Origin: an uncultured Oscillibacter sp.
Lineage (GTDB): Bacteria > Bacillota > Clostridia > Oscillospirales > Oscillospiraceae
Direction of reading: 5' to 3'
Assembly: GCA_910578935.1 (NCBI GenBank)
Contig: CAJTSM010000038.1
Coordinates: forward strand, 1-6,590
DNA length: 6,590 bases
The position numbers and the translations under genes are program-made. The notes beneath the pieces were generated by a model. That model saw nothing but the letters and a program-made list of their open reading frames with translations, did not search any database and was not told the origin of the DNA. Numbering within the stretch: position 1 is the stretch's first letter; the number at the start of each line of letters is the position of its first letter. Positions 1 to 6,075 of this stretch are shown here, one piece after another.

Positions 1-133
1 GACAGCCGCCATGAAGCGCACAGTCTCTGGGCAAAATGGAAGGGGATCTTGGCTTGTCAAAAAACGACTCCGTTTGTGGGGCCCGCTCTGCGCTTTGAAA
101 AGGAAGGAGCCCGGCAGGGCCGAATAAACCTAA
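1..133. other. left-edge stretch without a supported gene
   Basis: No gene can be supported here. Two plus-strand frames are open from the left edge. The one from position 2 ends at TAA 125-127, just before a strong terminator; the other runs through that terminator to TAG 226-228. The first spacing is what a gene end would look like, so a 3' end of an unseen gene is possible. Its residues are basic and low in recognisable content (an internal ATG at 11 would give 38 residues), it has no visible ribosome binding site, and I recognise no family. The minus strand has a TTGACA at about 53-58 but no convincing -10 at the right distance. Confidence 0.3.
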
Positions 134-190
134 AAGGCATAAGACAGCGGGGACCAAGGCCCTTATGCCTTGACCCCCGCTGTTTGTTTT
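134..190 (+). terminator. strong intrinsic terminator with a competing upstream arm
   Basis: Bases 144-160 pair with 167-183 as a 17-position stem with two mismatches (153-154 against 173-174) around a six-base loop. The T-rich run TTTGTTTT follows at 183-190. This fits a Rho-independent terminator for a rightward transcript entering from the left edge. Directly upstream, AAGGCATAAG (134-143) is perfectly complementary to 162-171, which covers the loop and part of the 3' side of the terminator stem. The upstream arm could therefore compete with the terminator in the manner of an antiterminator. A perfect 12-base palindrome, GGCGCCGGCGCC, follows at 191-202. Confidence 0.7.
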
Positions 191-370
191 GGCGCCGGCG
201 CCGTATCACGACGGCAAAACTACCCTAGACGCAATAGGCGTTCGCCCCATGCCCTTTCGCAAGAAGCGGTGAAAATTGATTTTCTTTCAGGCCCGTGCCC
301 AAAGCCAAATCGAAGCCCGGCGAAGGGGATCGATTTGGAAAGAGGGAGCAGCGAAATGAGCGCGCTTTGA
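191..370. other. gene-free stretch with two palindromes
   Basis: I see no gene between the terminator and the tRNA unit. The stretch holds the perfect palindrome GGCGCCGGCGCC at 191-202 and a 9-bp inverted repeat, CCAAATCGA (305-313) with TCGATTTGG (330-338), around a 16-base GC-rich loop. The second has no T-run on either side, so it is not an obvious terminator. Open frames here are short and lack ribosome binding sites; those reading leftward run through the tRNA gene and are not real. Confidence 0.4.
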
Positions 371-411
371 TTAAAAAAGCCGGAGCAAGCGATGCAAAAG
401 CTTGCTCCGGC
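371..411 (-). terminator. intrinsic terminator of the tRNA-Ala unit
   Basis: A perfect 12-bp stem (379-390 with 400-411, core GCCGGAGCAAGC) encloses a nine-base loop. Read on the minus strand it is followed by six T residues (373-378 on the plus strand are all A). It begins two bases after the CCA end of tRNA-Ala(CGC), so it ends the leftward tRNA transcript. Confidence 0.88.
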
Positions 412-412
412 G

Positions 413-488
413 TGGTGGACCTGAAGAGATTCGAACTCTCGACCTCTCGGATGCGAACCGAACGCTCTCCCAACTGAGCTACAGGCCC
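413..488 (-). tRNA. tRNA-Ala(CGC)
   Basis: A complete 76-base cloverleaf on the minus strand with an encoded CCA end. The acceptor stem GGGCCTG pairs with CAGGTCC and contains the G3-U70 wobble, the identity element for alanyl-tRNA synthetase. The D arm is GCTC/GAGC. The anticodon stem TTCGG/CCGAG closes the loop TTCGCAT, giving anticodon CGC, which reads GCG codons. The T arm GAGAG/CTCTT closes TTCGAAT. A CGC alanine isoacceptor is usually an extra gene in GC-rich genomes, since UGC can read GCG by wobble. The gene lies second in a leftward pair, 68 bases downstream of tRNA-Ala(GGC), and has no convincing promoter of its own. Confidence 0.95.
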
Positions 489-513
489 AACTCTCCGTTC
501 CGCTGCGGGTCAC

Positions 514-551
514 GAGAAAAGCCTTGGAATCCGAGTTCCAAGGCTTTTCTC
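514..551 (-). terminator. terminator-like hairpin between the two tRNA-Ala genes
   Basis: A perfect 16-bp inverted repeat (514-529 with 536-551) has a six-base loop. On the minus strand the GC-containing core GCCTTGGAA/TTCCAAGGC is preceded by AGAAAA and followed by TTTTCTC, so the A- and T-runs extend the stem. This is the layout of a bidirectional intrinsic terminator. It starts five bases after the CCA end of tRNA-Ala(GGC). Only 25 bases separate it from tRNA-Ala(CGC), and I find no -10 box there. The downstream tRNA would then depend on readthrough. A role as an RNA-processing hairpin is the alternative. Confidence 0.75.
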
Positions 552-556
552 TGTCC

Positions 557-632
<76 letters not shown>

Positions 633-663
633 ATATCAGGTGTTCCGCGTCAGAACAGTGATT

Positions 664-692
664 ATAATAGCAAAGCCTGTTGGAAATGTCAA
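664..692 (-). promoter_or_regulatory. sigma-A promoter of the tRNA-Ala genes
   Basis: On the minus strand a consensus -35 TTGACA (687-692) is separated by exactly 17 bp from TATTAT (664-669), which overlaps a shifted TATAAT. Transcription would start near 657 and reach the first tRNA at 632. This near-perfect housekeeping promoter fits strong stable-RNA expression. Confidence 0.88.
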
Positions 693-711
693 GGGGATTT
701 TGAAAAAAATT

Positions 712-896
712 TTATTTTTTTGCCCTCAGCTCAATCCTGCCGTGTTTGGCCTTATACAGCCGGCTGCGTTGATGATAAGCCTCCCCGGCATCCCGGATCA
801 AAGTTAAAATTTGGCTGTTGAGGGAGCGGCCTTCGCGGCCGGAAGCTGTTGCGGCAGCTCCTCATCAAATTGAATAGACAGTCCCTTGACTGCCAA
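712..896 (-). pseudogene. frameshifted ribbon-helix-helix (Arc/CopG-type) DNA-binding protein
   Basis: Two minus-strand frames together read as one small ribbon-helix-helix protein. The first starts at TTG 896-894 behind an AGAGGGG ribosome binding site and reads MAVKGLSIQFDEELPQQL, the beta strand and start of helix A, before continuing out of frame to TAA 806-804. The second, from about 843 to TAA 714-712, reads SGREGRSLNSQILTLIRDAG then EAYHQR and a basic tail. This is the GRS-x-NS turn and helix B of Arc-like repressors. The second frame has stops just upstream (TGA 864-862), so the halves cannot be one reading frame. Helix A seems about two residues short compared with usual members, so a small deletion of about 7 bases near 843-848 is likely. 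Intact relatives bind DNA as dimers, often as antitoxins or autoregulators; no toxin partner is visible. It ends about 20 bases upstream of the tRNA promoter. Confidence 0.6.
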
Positions 897-960
897 AAAT
901 GCCCCTCTGCCGCAATTTCCATCATGTGCCATAAAAGCAGGGGCGGAAATCGTTTTTTAT

Positions 961-989
961 TTGACGGTTTCATAAAATCGGAGTATAAT
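961..989 (+). promoter_or_regulatory. sigma-A promoter of the cytidylate kinase-like gene
   Basis: TTGACG (961-966) is followed after exactly 17 bp by a perfect TATAAT (984-989). Transcription would start near 996, giving a leader of only about 20 bases that consists mostly of the ribosome binding site AAGGAGGT (1003-1010). There is no room for an RNA leader switch, so any control would act on initiation. Confidence 0.85.
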
Positions 990-1016
990 AAAGAGGACCG
1001 GAAAGGAGGTCCCGCT

Positions 1017-1667
1017 ATGAAGACCATTATCACCATCGGAAGACAGTTCGGCAGCGGCGGCAAGGAGATCGGCATTCGCGTGGCCAAGGAACTGGGCATT
1101 CCTTTTTACGATAAGGAGATTCTACAGGAAACCGCCAAAAAAAGCGGCTTGTGCGAAAAGATTCTGGAGAATTTTGACGAGCGGCCCAAGAGCCTTCTGT
1201 ATTCCATCGCCATGGATTCGTACATGTTTGCCCTTCCCGGCACCGGGGCGGGGGATTCCCTGGAGCAGCAGGTGTATTTGGCGACATTCAACACGATCCG
1301 CCAAATTGCCAAGGAGGGACCTTGCGTGATCATCGGCCGCTGTGCGGACTATGCGCTTGCGGAGGACCCGAATCACTTGAGCATTTTTATCCACGCGCCC
1401 CTGGAGGACCGGATTCGCCGGGTGGCTCAGAGGCAGAACCTGACGCCGGATAAGGCCAGGACCCTCATCAGCAAGACCGACAAGCGCCGGGCTTCCTATT
1501 ATGAGTACTATTCCTCTCAACGCTGGGGGGCTGTGGACAGCTATGACTTCTGCCTCAACAGCAGTTATCTGGGCCTGGGCGGGAGCGTGGAACTAATTCA
1601 GGCCGTCGTCGCCCACAAGGAGCATCCGGTTCCCAGCCCCACGGAAGAAGACCCCACAAGGAAGTGA
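1017..1667 (+). CDS. cytidylate kinase-like P-loop protein
   Basis: A 216-residue cytosolic protein of the cytidylate kinase-like family, which is common in Clostridia and distinct from canonical Cmk. Residues 8-15 (GRQFGSGG) form the phosphate-binding loop, followed by KEIG. FYDKEI (30-35) marks the usual start of the substrate region, VIIGRCADY (104-112) is a family hallmark, and DRIRRVAQRQ (131-140) plus DKRRASYYEYY (155-165) provide the arginine-rich lid and closing helix. These support nucleoside monophosphate kinase-type chemistry; the true substrate of this family is not settled, so CMP phosphorylation is an inference. The ATG at 1017 is chosen because AAGGAGGT sits six bases upstream and the P-loop begins at residue 8 as usual; the frame is open further upstream but passes through the promoter. 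It is a one-gene unit with its own promoter and a hairpin behind it. The proline-rich last 15 residues are probably a flexible tail. Confidence 0.88.
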   Translation: MKTIITIGRQFGSGGKEIGIRVAKELGIPFYDKEILQETAKKSGLCEKILENFDERPKSLLYSIAMDSYMFALPGTGAGDSLEQQVYLATFNTIRQIAKEGPCVIIGRCADYALAEDPNHLSIFIHAPLEDRIRRVAQRQNLTPDKARTLISKTDKRRASYYEYYSSQRWGAVDSYDFCLNSSYLGLGGSVELIQAVVAHKEHPVPSPTEEDPTRK

Positions 1668-1672
1668 AACCC

Positions 1673-1710
1673 GCCCGGCGGATTTTGCCGCCGGGCCCTT
1701 TCCGCGTTTT
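1673..1710 (+). terminator. probable terminator after the cytidylate kinase-like gene
   Basis: A perfect 9-bp stem, GCCCGGCGG (1673-1681) with CCGCCGGGC (1688-1696), has loop ATTTTG and starts five bases after the stop codon. The tail CCCTTTCCGCGTTTT is only moderately T-rich. A second small hairpin (1702-1706 with 1713-1717) follows. Its position makes it the likely end of the transcript. Confidence 0.6.
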
Positions 1711-1779
1711 GCCGCGGGGGGAGGGTAAAATTTGTCTTTTGAACTGGGAATAATTTCTTGAAATTTAAGAAGTTAGTGC

Positions 1780-1808
1780 TTCCTTCTTGGAGGATAATTT
1801 GATATAAT
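1780..1808 (+). promoter_or_regulatory. probable promoter of the diguanylate cyclase gene
   Basis: A perfect TATAAT lies at 1803-1808 in AT-rich DNA. The -35 position 17 bp upstream reads TTCCTT (1780-1785), a weak match, so an activator may be needed. An inverted repeat TTCTT/AAGAA (1755-1759 with 1767-1771) lies just upstream and could be an operator, though that is speculative. The leader to the start codon would be about 80 bases. Confidence 0.55.
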
Positions 1809-1893
1809 AACACCCTAGTTAGGAAATGTGGCCGCTTTTCGCCGCGACGAACGGGACCGGCTCTGTTTCGGCCATGACAGAAAGGAATATGGT

Positions 1894-2814
1894 ATGGAGA
1901 AAATTTTGATTATTGACGACAGCCCTGTCCAGGCCAATTTCCTCAGCTCCATTCTGGTCCCGGATTATGAAGTCACCGTGGTCAACACAGCCAAAGAGGG
2001 GCTGGAGCAGGCAAAAGCCGTGGATTACTCCCTGATCCTGCTGGATGTTATCATGCCCGGCATGGACGGCTTTCAGCTTTTGAAGATGCTTCAGGAGGAG
2101 GTAGTCCTCCGGCATACGCCGGTGATCTTGATTACCAGCCTCAATGATATTCAGCATGAGGAACAGGGCCTGACGCTGGGGGCGGTGGACTATATCACCA
2201 AGCCGTTCCACCCCGCCATTGTCCGGGCCCGGGTAAATACCCATATTAAGCTTCACCTGTACCGCTCCCAGATCGAGCGGGAAGCCACTGTGGACCAGCT
2301 TACCGGCGTACCCAACCGCCGCCGTTATGACGAAGTCAGCGTCCAGCGCTGGCAGGAAGCCATCCGGCTGGGCGTTCCCTTCTCCATCTGTATGTTTGAC
2401 ATTGACAAATTCAAGGTTTACAACGACACCTTCGGCCATCCCGCCGGGGATAAGGTCATCAAGGCGGTAGCGGAAACCGCCGCCGTTATGCTGCGCCGGG
2501 GGACGGATTTCTTCGCCCGCTACGGCGGAGAGGAGTTTGTGGCCCTGATCCTGGGCGGCGGCTCGGACAATGACTTTTCCCACCTGCGGAAGATCCGCCA
2601 GGCGGTGGAGGACCTGCATATTCCCCACAACCCTGAGGTTTCGCAGTGGGTGACCGTCAGCATCGGCGGCATTACCGTCCTGCCCAAGGCGGAGAGTTCC
2701 TTTGATACATATCTGAAAATGGCGGACGCCATGCTGTACGACGCCAAACGATTTGGCCGGAACCAGGTGGTCTGGACCAACGAGCGGATGGAGCAGCGCC
2801 TGGAGAAAAAATAA
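1894..2814 (+). CDS. response regulator diguanylate cyclase (REC-GGDEF)
   Basis: A 306-residue cytosolic protein predicted to make cyclic di-GMP from two GTP when phosphorylated. Residues 3-118 are a receiver domain: acidic pair D8-D9, phospho-acceptor D51 in LLDVIMPGMDG, T81 in the switch position and K103 in ITKPF. A short helical linker (119-132) leads to a GGDEF domain (about 133-298) starting DQLTGVPNRR, with metal-binding FDIDKFK (169-174), NDTFGH (177-182) and the active-site motif GGEEF (211-215), an accepted active variant. R202-G-T-D205 lies exactly five residues ahead of it and matches the RxxD inhibitory site, so product feedback is expected. The ATG at 1894 is preferred over an in-frame GTG at 1828 because AAAGGA sits seven bases upstream and the receiver strand starts at residue 3. 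No histidine kinase is adjacent, so it is an orphan regulator here. The next gene on the right is convergent. Confidence 0.93.
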   Translation: MEKILIIDDSPVQANFLSSILVPDYEVTVVNTAKEGLEQAKAVDYSLILLDVIMPGMDGFQLLKMLQEEVVLRHTPVILITSLNDIQHEEQGLTLGAVDYITKPFHPAIVRARVNTHIKLHLYRSQIEREATVDQLTGVPNRRRYDEVSVQRWQEAIRLGVPFSICMFDIDKFKVYNDTFGHPAGDKVIKAVAETAAVMLRRGTDFFARYGGEEFVALILGGGSDNDFSHLRKIRQAVEDLHIPHNPEVSQWVTVSIGGITVLPKAESSFDTYLKMADAMLYDAKRFGRNQVVWTNERMEQRLEKK

Positions 2815-2953
2815 AGGCCCGCAGTATGGGGACGGATCGAATTCAGGTAGGACCAGCGCCAGGAAGGTGGAGTTCCGACGCTGTTTCTATAGGGGAACGG
2901 AGGACCGGCTTATGCCGGTCCTCCGCCATTTTGGGGAGACGCTTACGGGCTGT
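2815..2953. terminator. convergent gap with a bidirectional terminator hairpin
   Basis: A perfect 12-bp stem (2898-2909 with 2914-2925, core GGAGGACCGGC) has a TTAT loop and sits between the ends of two converging genes. It is followed by CCATTTT on the plus strand and TTCCCC on the minus strand, so the T-runs are weak, but strength and place suggest it serves both the diguanylate cyclase gene and the inositol operon. Bases 2815-2897 show nothing else recognisable. Confidence 0.7.
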
Positions 2954-3991
2954 TTACTTGTACAGCTCCGGCTTTTCCATGGTTTCCACCTTCAGGAACT
3001 GGGAGGTGCCCCGGGAGGCGTTCAGCGCGTCGCCCGCCACGCAGGCAACATAGCCGTCCCAGGAGGAGGGGCCGGTGAGCTTGCCGGCGTGGACGGATTC
3101 CACCCACTTGCAGAACTCGATGTCGTAGGCCTCGATGAAGCGCTCCTTCCAGTCGGTCATGATGGGCATGGACTCGGCGGGATTCAGGCTGTCCCAGCCG
3201 GCGGGACGGGAGCGGCGGACCACGGCGTAGGGGTCGGGCAGCTTCACGGTGCCGTTCTCGCAGACCACTTCGCACTGGATGTCATAGCCGTAGCCGTCGG
3301 CCACCTGGACCTCTACGTCGATGAAGCAGCCCTTCTTGGTCCGCATCAGCATGACCTGGGGGTTGTCATAGCCCTTGTCGGAGTTGGCGGACTGGCGGAC
3401 CTTGACGCACTGGACGTCCTCATACTCGTCGTCCAGCAGCCAGCGGCAGATGTCCAGCTCGTGGATGGCCACGTTGGTCACGCCGTTTTCGGTCTTGAAG
3501 CCCGGGCCCTGGGCAACGTTCCGGTGGCAGGCCTTAATCACCAGGGGCGCGCCGATCTCGCCGGAGTCGATGATCCGCTTCATCTCCGCGTAGCCCCGGT
3601 CATAGTGGCGCATGAAGCCCACCTGGACCAGCCGCTTGCCGATCTCCAGCTCCCGGCCTATAATCTCCTCGCAGTCCTTGGCGTTCTGGCTCAGGGGCTT
3701 TTCACAGAAGCACCACTTCTCCTCCGCCAGGGTCTTCATGACGTAATCATGATGGGTGGGGTCGATGGAGGTGATGACGACGGCCTCCACGTCGGGGTCC
3801 TTAATCATGCCGTCGCAGTCGTTTCCATAGGATTTGATGCCGTATTTGGCGGCGGTGTCATCGGCGGCGGCGGCCACGTAGTCCGAAACGGCTACCACGG
3901 TAGCGCCGGGGACCGTTTCGATGATGCGGCGGCAGTGGTCCTTGCCGATGGCGCCGCAGCCGATGATACCGATTTTCAGTACTTTGTCCAT
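2954..3991 (-). CDS. iolG: inositol 2-dehydrogenase-like oxidoreductase (Gfo/Idh/MocA)
   Basis: A 345-residue NAD(P)-dependent enzyme expected to oxidise myo-inositol to scyllo-inosose, the first step of inositol breakdown in the cytosol. The N-terminal Rossmann domain has GIIGCGAIG (8-16), and CEKPL (96-100) carries the family lysine K98. GKRLVQVGFMRHYD (118-131), GYGYDIQCEVV (233-243) and GPSSWDGYVA (307-316) closely resemble my memory of Bacillus subtilis IolG, whose length is similar. H177 matches the catalytic histidine, but the aspartate four residues before it in B. subtilis is N173 here. The ATG at 3991 is preferred over a TTG nine bases upstream, given AAGGAAGG (4002-4009) with a nine-base spacer. 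It is the last gene of the iolB-iolD-iolG operon segment and faces a shared terminator. A scyllo-inositol or other inositol-isomer dehydrogenase remains possible. Confidence 0.82.
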   Translation of the reverse strand: MDKVLKIGIIGCGAIGKDHCRRIIETVPGATVVAVSDYVAAAADDTAAKYGIKSYGNDCDGMIKDPDVEAVVITSIDPTHHDYVMKTLAEEKWCFCEKPLSQNAKDCEEIIGRELEIGKRLVQVGFMRHYDRGYAEMKRIIDSGEIGAPLVIKACHRNVAQGPGFKTENGVTNVAIHELDICRWLLDDEYEDVQCVKVRQSANSDKGYDNPQVMLMRTKKGCFIDVEVQVADGYGYDIQCEVVCENGTVKLPDPYAVVRRSRPAGWDSLNPAESMPIMTDWKERFIEAYDIEFCKWVESVHAGKLTGPSSWDGYVACVAGDALNASRGTSQFLKVETMEKPELYK

Positions 3992-4038
3992 GATAATCAA
4001 CCTTCCTTTATTTAGTAGTTAAATAACATGTTTCTGGC

Positions 4039-4126
4039 TGTGCCGGACGGGCTTTGCCTGTCCGGCACACCGCTGCCCGCGCCATGGGGCGCGGGAGGGG
4101 AAACTCAGGGGAGGCGGGGCCCCGCC
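4039..4126 (-). repeat. three consecutive hairpins in the iolD-iolG gap
   Basis: Three inverted repeats fill most of the gap. Nearest to iolG is a 13-bp stem (4039-4051 with 4057-4069, containing TGTGCCGGAC). Next is CCCGCGCC/GGCGCGGG (4076-4083 with 4088-4095). Nearest to iolD is the perfect 14-base palindrome at 4113-4126. None has a T-run after it on the minus strand, so they look like mRNA-stabilising, processing or partial attenuation structures rather than a full terminator. Confidence 0.6.
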
Positions 4127-4146
4127 CAAGGGGGACAGCGTTCTTT

Positions 4147-6075
4147 TTAATATTTGCGGGCGGTTTTCTCGTGGGCCAAGTGGTCCTGATAGGCGGCGAC
4201 ATTCTCGGGCCGCTGGGAAACCTCGGTGTCGCCCACCCGCCACCAGGAGCCGTACCCGTCGGTCATGGTCTTGGGCAGGACTTTGATGTCGAAGAGGACA
4301 GGGCGGTCCTTGACGGTCTTCGCGTCCTCAAAGGCGGCCTTCAGCTCCTCCATGGTGCGGACAGTGTAGCCCTTGCAGCCGTAACCTTCGGCGACCTTAG
4401 CATAGTCGATGTCCATGAAATCGCCGAACAGTCCCTCCTCATTGCGGAAGCGGAGCTCGGTGCACAGGGTCTTATTTCCGTGGCCCACCTGTAGGTTGTT
4501 GATGCAGCCGAAGCTGGCGTTGTCAAAGAGGCAGATGTTGATTTTCTTGTGCTCCTGCATGGCCGTCACCAGCTCTCCGTGGAGCATGTGGAAGCTGCCG
4601 TCGCCGCAGAAGGCGTAGACCTCCCGGCCGTCGCCGATGGCCAGCTTCACGCCCAAAGCTCCTGCCACTTCGTAGCCCATGGTGGAGTAGCCGTACTCCA
4701 TGTTATAGGTGTCCTGGGCCCGGGGACGCCACATGCGCTGCATGTCGCCGGGCAGGGAGCCCGCCGCGCCGATGGCCACGTCCGTGTTCGCCATCCAGGC
4801 GTTGAGGGCGCCCAGGACGGTGGTCTGGCACAGACCCGCCTTCAGGTCCTTGGCAAAGCGCTTGGCGGAGTCCGCGTTGGCGTCGTTGATGATGGGAGTC
4901 CAGTCGGGAGTGTCGGAGAAAAGCATATGGTCCAGCCGCTCCAGTTCCGCCTTCCAGCGGGCCTGGGCGTCCTTGACCTCGTTTCCGTAGGGGGCCTTCC
5001 AGCCCGCCAGCAGTTTTTCAAGCCGGGGCAGGGCGTCCTTGGCGTCGGCCACCACGGGGATGGCCTCCATCTTCAGGCTCTGGAACTCGGAGACATTGAT
5101 GTTGACGAATTTGCACGCGTCCTTAAAGAGCCACTTGGAGGAGGTGGTGAAGTCGGTGTAGCGGGTGCCCACGCCGATGATCAGGTCCGCCTCCTTGGCG
5201 ATCTCGTTGGCCGCGGAGCAGCCCGTCACGCCCACGCCGCCCAGGGCCAGGGGGTGATCCCACTCGATGGTGCTCTTGCCCGCCTGGGTGTCGGCAAAGG
5301 GGATGCCGGTGGTTTCCACGAAGTGGCGGAGCTCAGAGTGAGCCTCCGAGTACCGGACGCCGCCGCCGCAGATCAGCAAGGGCTTTTTGGAAGCCTTGAT
5401 GGCCGCGGCGGCCTCTTTCAGGGCAACCTCCGTGGCGGGGCGGCGCTCCAGCCGCCAGATCCGCTTTTTGAAGAAGGTTACGGGGTAGTCATAGGCCTCG
5501 CCCTCCACGTCCTGGGGCATGGCCAGGCACACCGCGCCGGTGTTGGCGGGGTCGGTGAGGGTGCGGAAAGCGGAGATGCAGGCGCTCATCAGCTGCTCGG
5601 GCCGGACGATGCGGTCCCAGTAGCGGCAGACGGCCTTGAAGGCGTCGTTGGTGGTGGTGGCCAGGCTGTTGATCTGTTCCACCTGCTGAAGAACGGGGTC
5701 CGGCTGGCGGCAGGCGTAAGTGTCGCCGGGCAGCACCAGCACGGGGATGTTGTTGGCGGTGGCGGTGCCGCAGGCGGTGACCATGTTGGCCGCGCCGGGG
5801 CCCACAGAGGAAGTGACGGCGAAAATCTGCTTGCGCTTCATCTGTTTGGCGAAAGCCACGGCGGCCTGGGCCATGCCCTGCTCGTTTTTGCCCTGGTAGA
5901 CCTCCAGCTCCTTGGCCTCCTGAGTCAAGGCCTGGCCGAAGCCCACCACGTTGCCGTGGCCGGGGATAATGAATACGCCCCGCACAAAACGGGTGACTTC
6001 TCCGTCCACATCGATGTACTGATTCTCCAGGAAGCGGACCAGGGCCTGCGCCATGGTTAAACGAATGGTGTCCAT
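4147..6075 (-). CDS. iolD: 3D-(3,5/4)-trihydroxycyclohexane-1,2-dione hydrolase (IolD)
   Basis: A 642-residue thiamine diphosphate enzyme that opens the ring of 3D-trihydroxycyclohexane-1,2-dione to give 5-deoxy-D-glucuronate in myo-inositol catabolism (EC 3.7.1.22). Length matches B. subtilis IolD (about 637). The acetolactate synthase-like fold is visible in order: N-terminal pyrimidine-binding domain with catalytic E65 in GKNEQGMAQA, central domain from about 215 with LLICGGGVRYSEAH, and C-terminal pyrophosphate-binding domain with GDGSF (491-495) and the paired N519 in LFDNASFG. IolD hallmarks such as FIIPGHGNVVGFGQAL (35-50) and the ending DGYGSWWRVG separate it from acetolactate synthases. 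The ATG at 6075 has a perfect AAGGAGG (6084-6090) eight bases upstream. Upstream lies iolB across a 178-base structured spacer, and downstream the IolG-like gene, so the three form one leftward inositol operon. Confidence 0.96.
   Translation of the reverse strand: MDTIRLTMAQALVRFLENQYIDVDGEVTRFVRGVFIIPGHGNVVGFGQALTQEAKELEVYQGKNEQGMAQAAVAFAKQMKRKQIFAVTSSVGPGAANMVTACGTATANNIPVLVLPGDTYACRQPDPVLQQVEQINSLATTTNDAFKAVCRYWDRIVRPEQLMSACISAFRTLTDPANTGAVCLAMPQDVEGEAYDYPVTFFKKRIWRLERRPATEVALKEAAAAIKASKKPLLICGGGVRYSEAHSELRHFVETTGIPFADTQAGKSTIEWDHPLALGGVGVTGCSAANEIAKEADLIIGVGTRYTDFTTSSKWLFKDACKFVNINVSEFQSLKMEAIPVVADAKDALPRLEKLLAGWKAPYGNEVKDAQARWKAELERLDHMLFSDTPDWTPIINDANADSAKRFAKDLKAGLCQTTVLGALNAWMANTDVAIGAAGSLPGDMQRMWRPRAQDTYNMEYGYSTMGYEVAGALGVKLAIGDGREVYAFCGDGSFHMLHGELVTAMQEHKKINICLFDNASFGCINNLQVGHGNKTLCTELRFRNEEGLFGDFMDIDYAKVAEGYGCKGYTVRTMEELKAAFEDAKTVKDRPVLFDIKVLPKTMTDGYGSWWRVGDTEVSQRPENVAAYQDHLAHEKTARKY

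Noticed and set aside
36..58. TTGACA on the minus strand near the left edge as a promoter
   Set aside because: At 17 bp spacing the -10 position reads about ATTTTG, a poor match, and no gene start is visible to the left.
220..513. Short minus-strand open frames across tRNA-Ala(CGC), including the peptide with VRIREVESSNL
   Set aside because: This is the well-known false protein produced by translating a tRNA gene; the cloverleaf explains the sequence fully.
752..1099. Minus-strand open frame of 115 codons over the region before the cytidylate kinase-like gene
   Set aside because: It covers the plus-strand promoter and the start of the real gene, and reads the wrong frame of the ribbon-helix-helix remnant.
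1819..2628. Minus-strand open frame of about 269 codons antisense to the diguanylate cyclase
   Set aside because: No recognisable motif and no start signal; the plus strand encodes intact receiver and GGDEF domains.
2753..4015. Plus-strand open frame of about 420 codons antisense to the iolG-like gene
   Set aside because: Shadow of the oxidoreductase gene with low-complexity composition. It also overlaps the end of the diguanylate cyclase gene and crosses the bidirectional terminator.
4549..6060. Plus-strand open frame of about 503 codons antisense to iolD
   Set aside because: It mirrors the GC-rich third positions of iolD, is rich in Gly, Ala, Val, His and Leu without any family motif, and has no ribosome binding site; iolD on the other strand has every expected motif.
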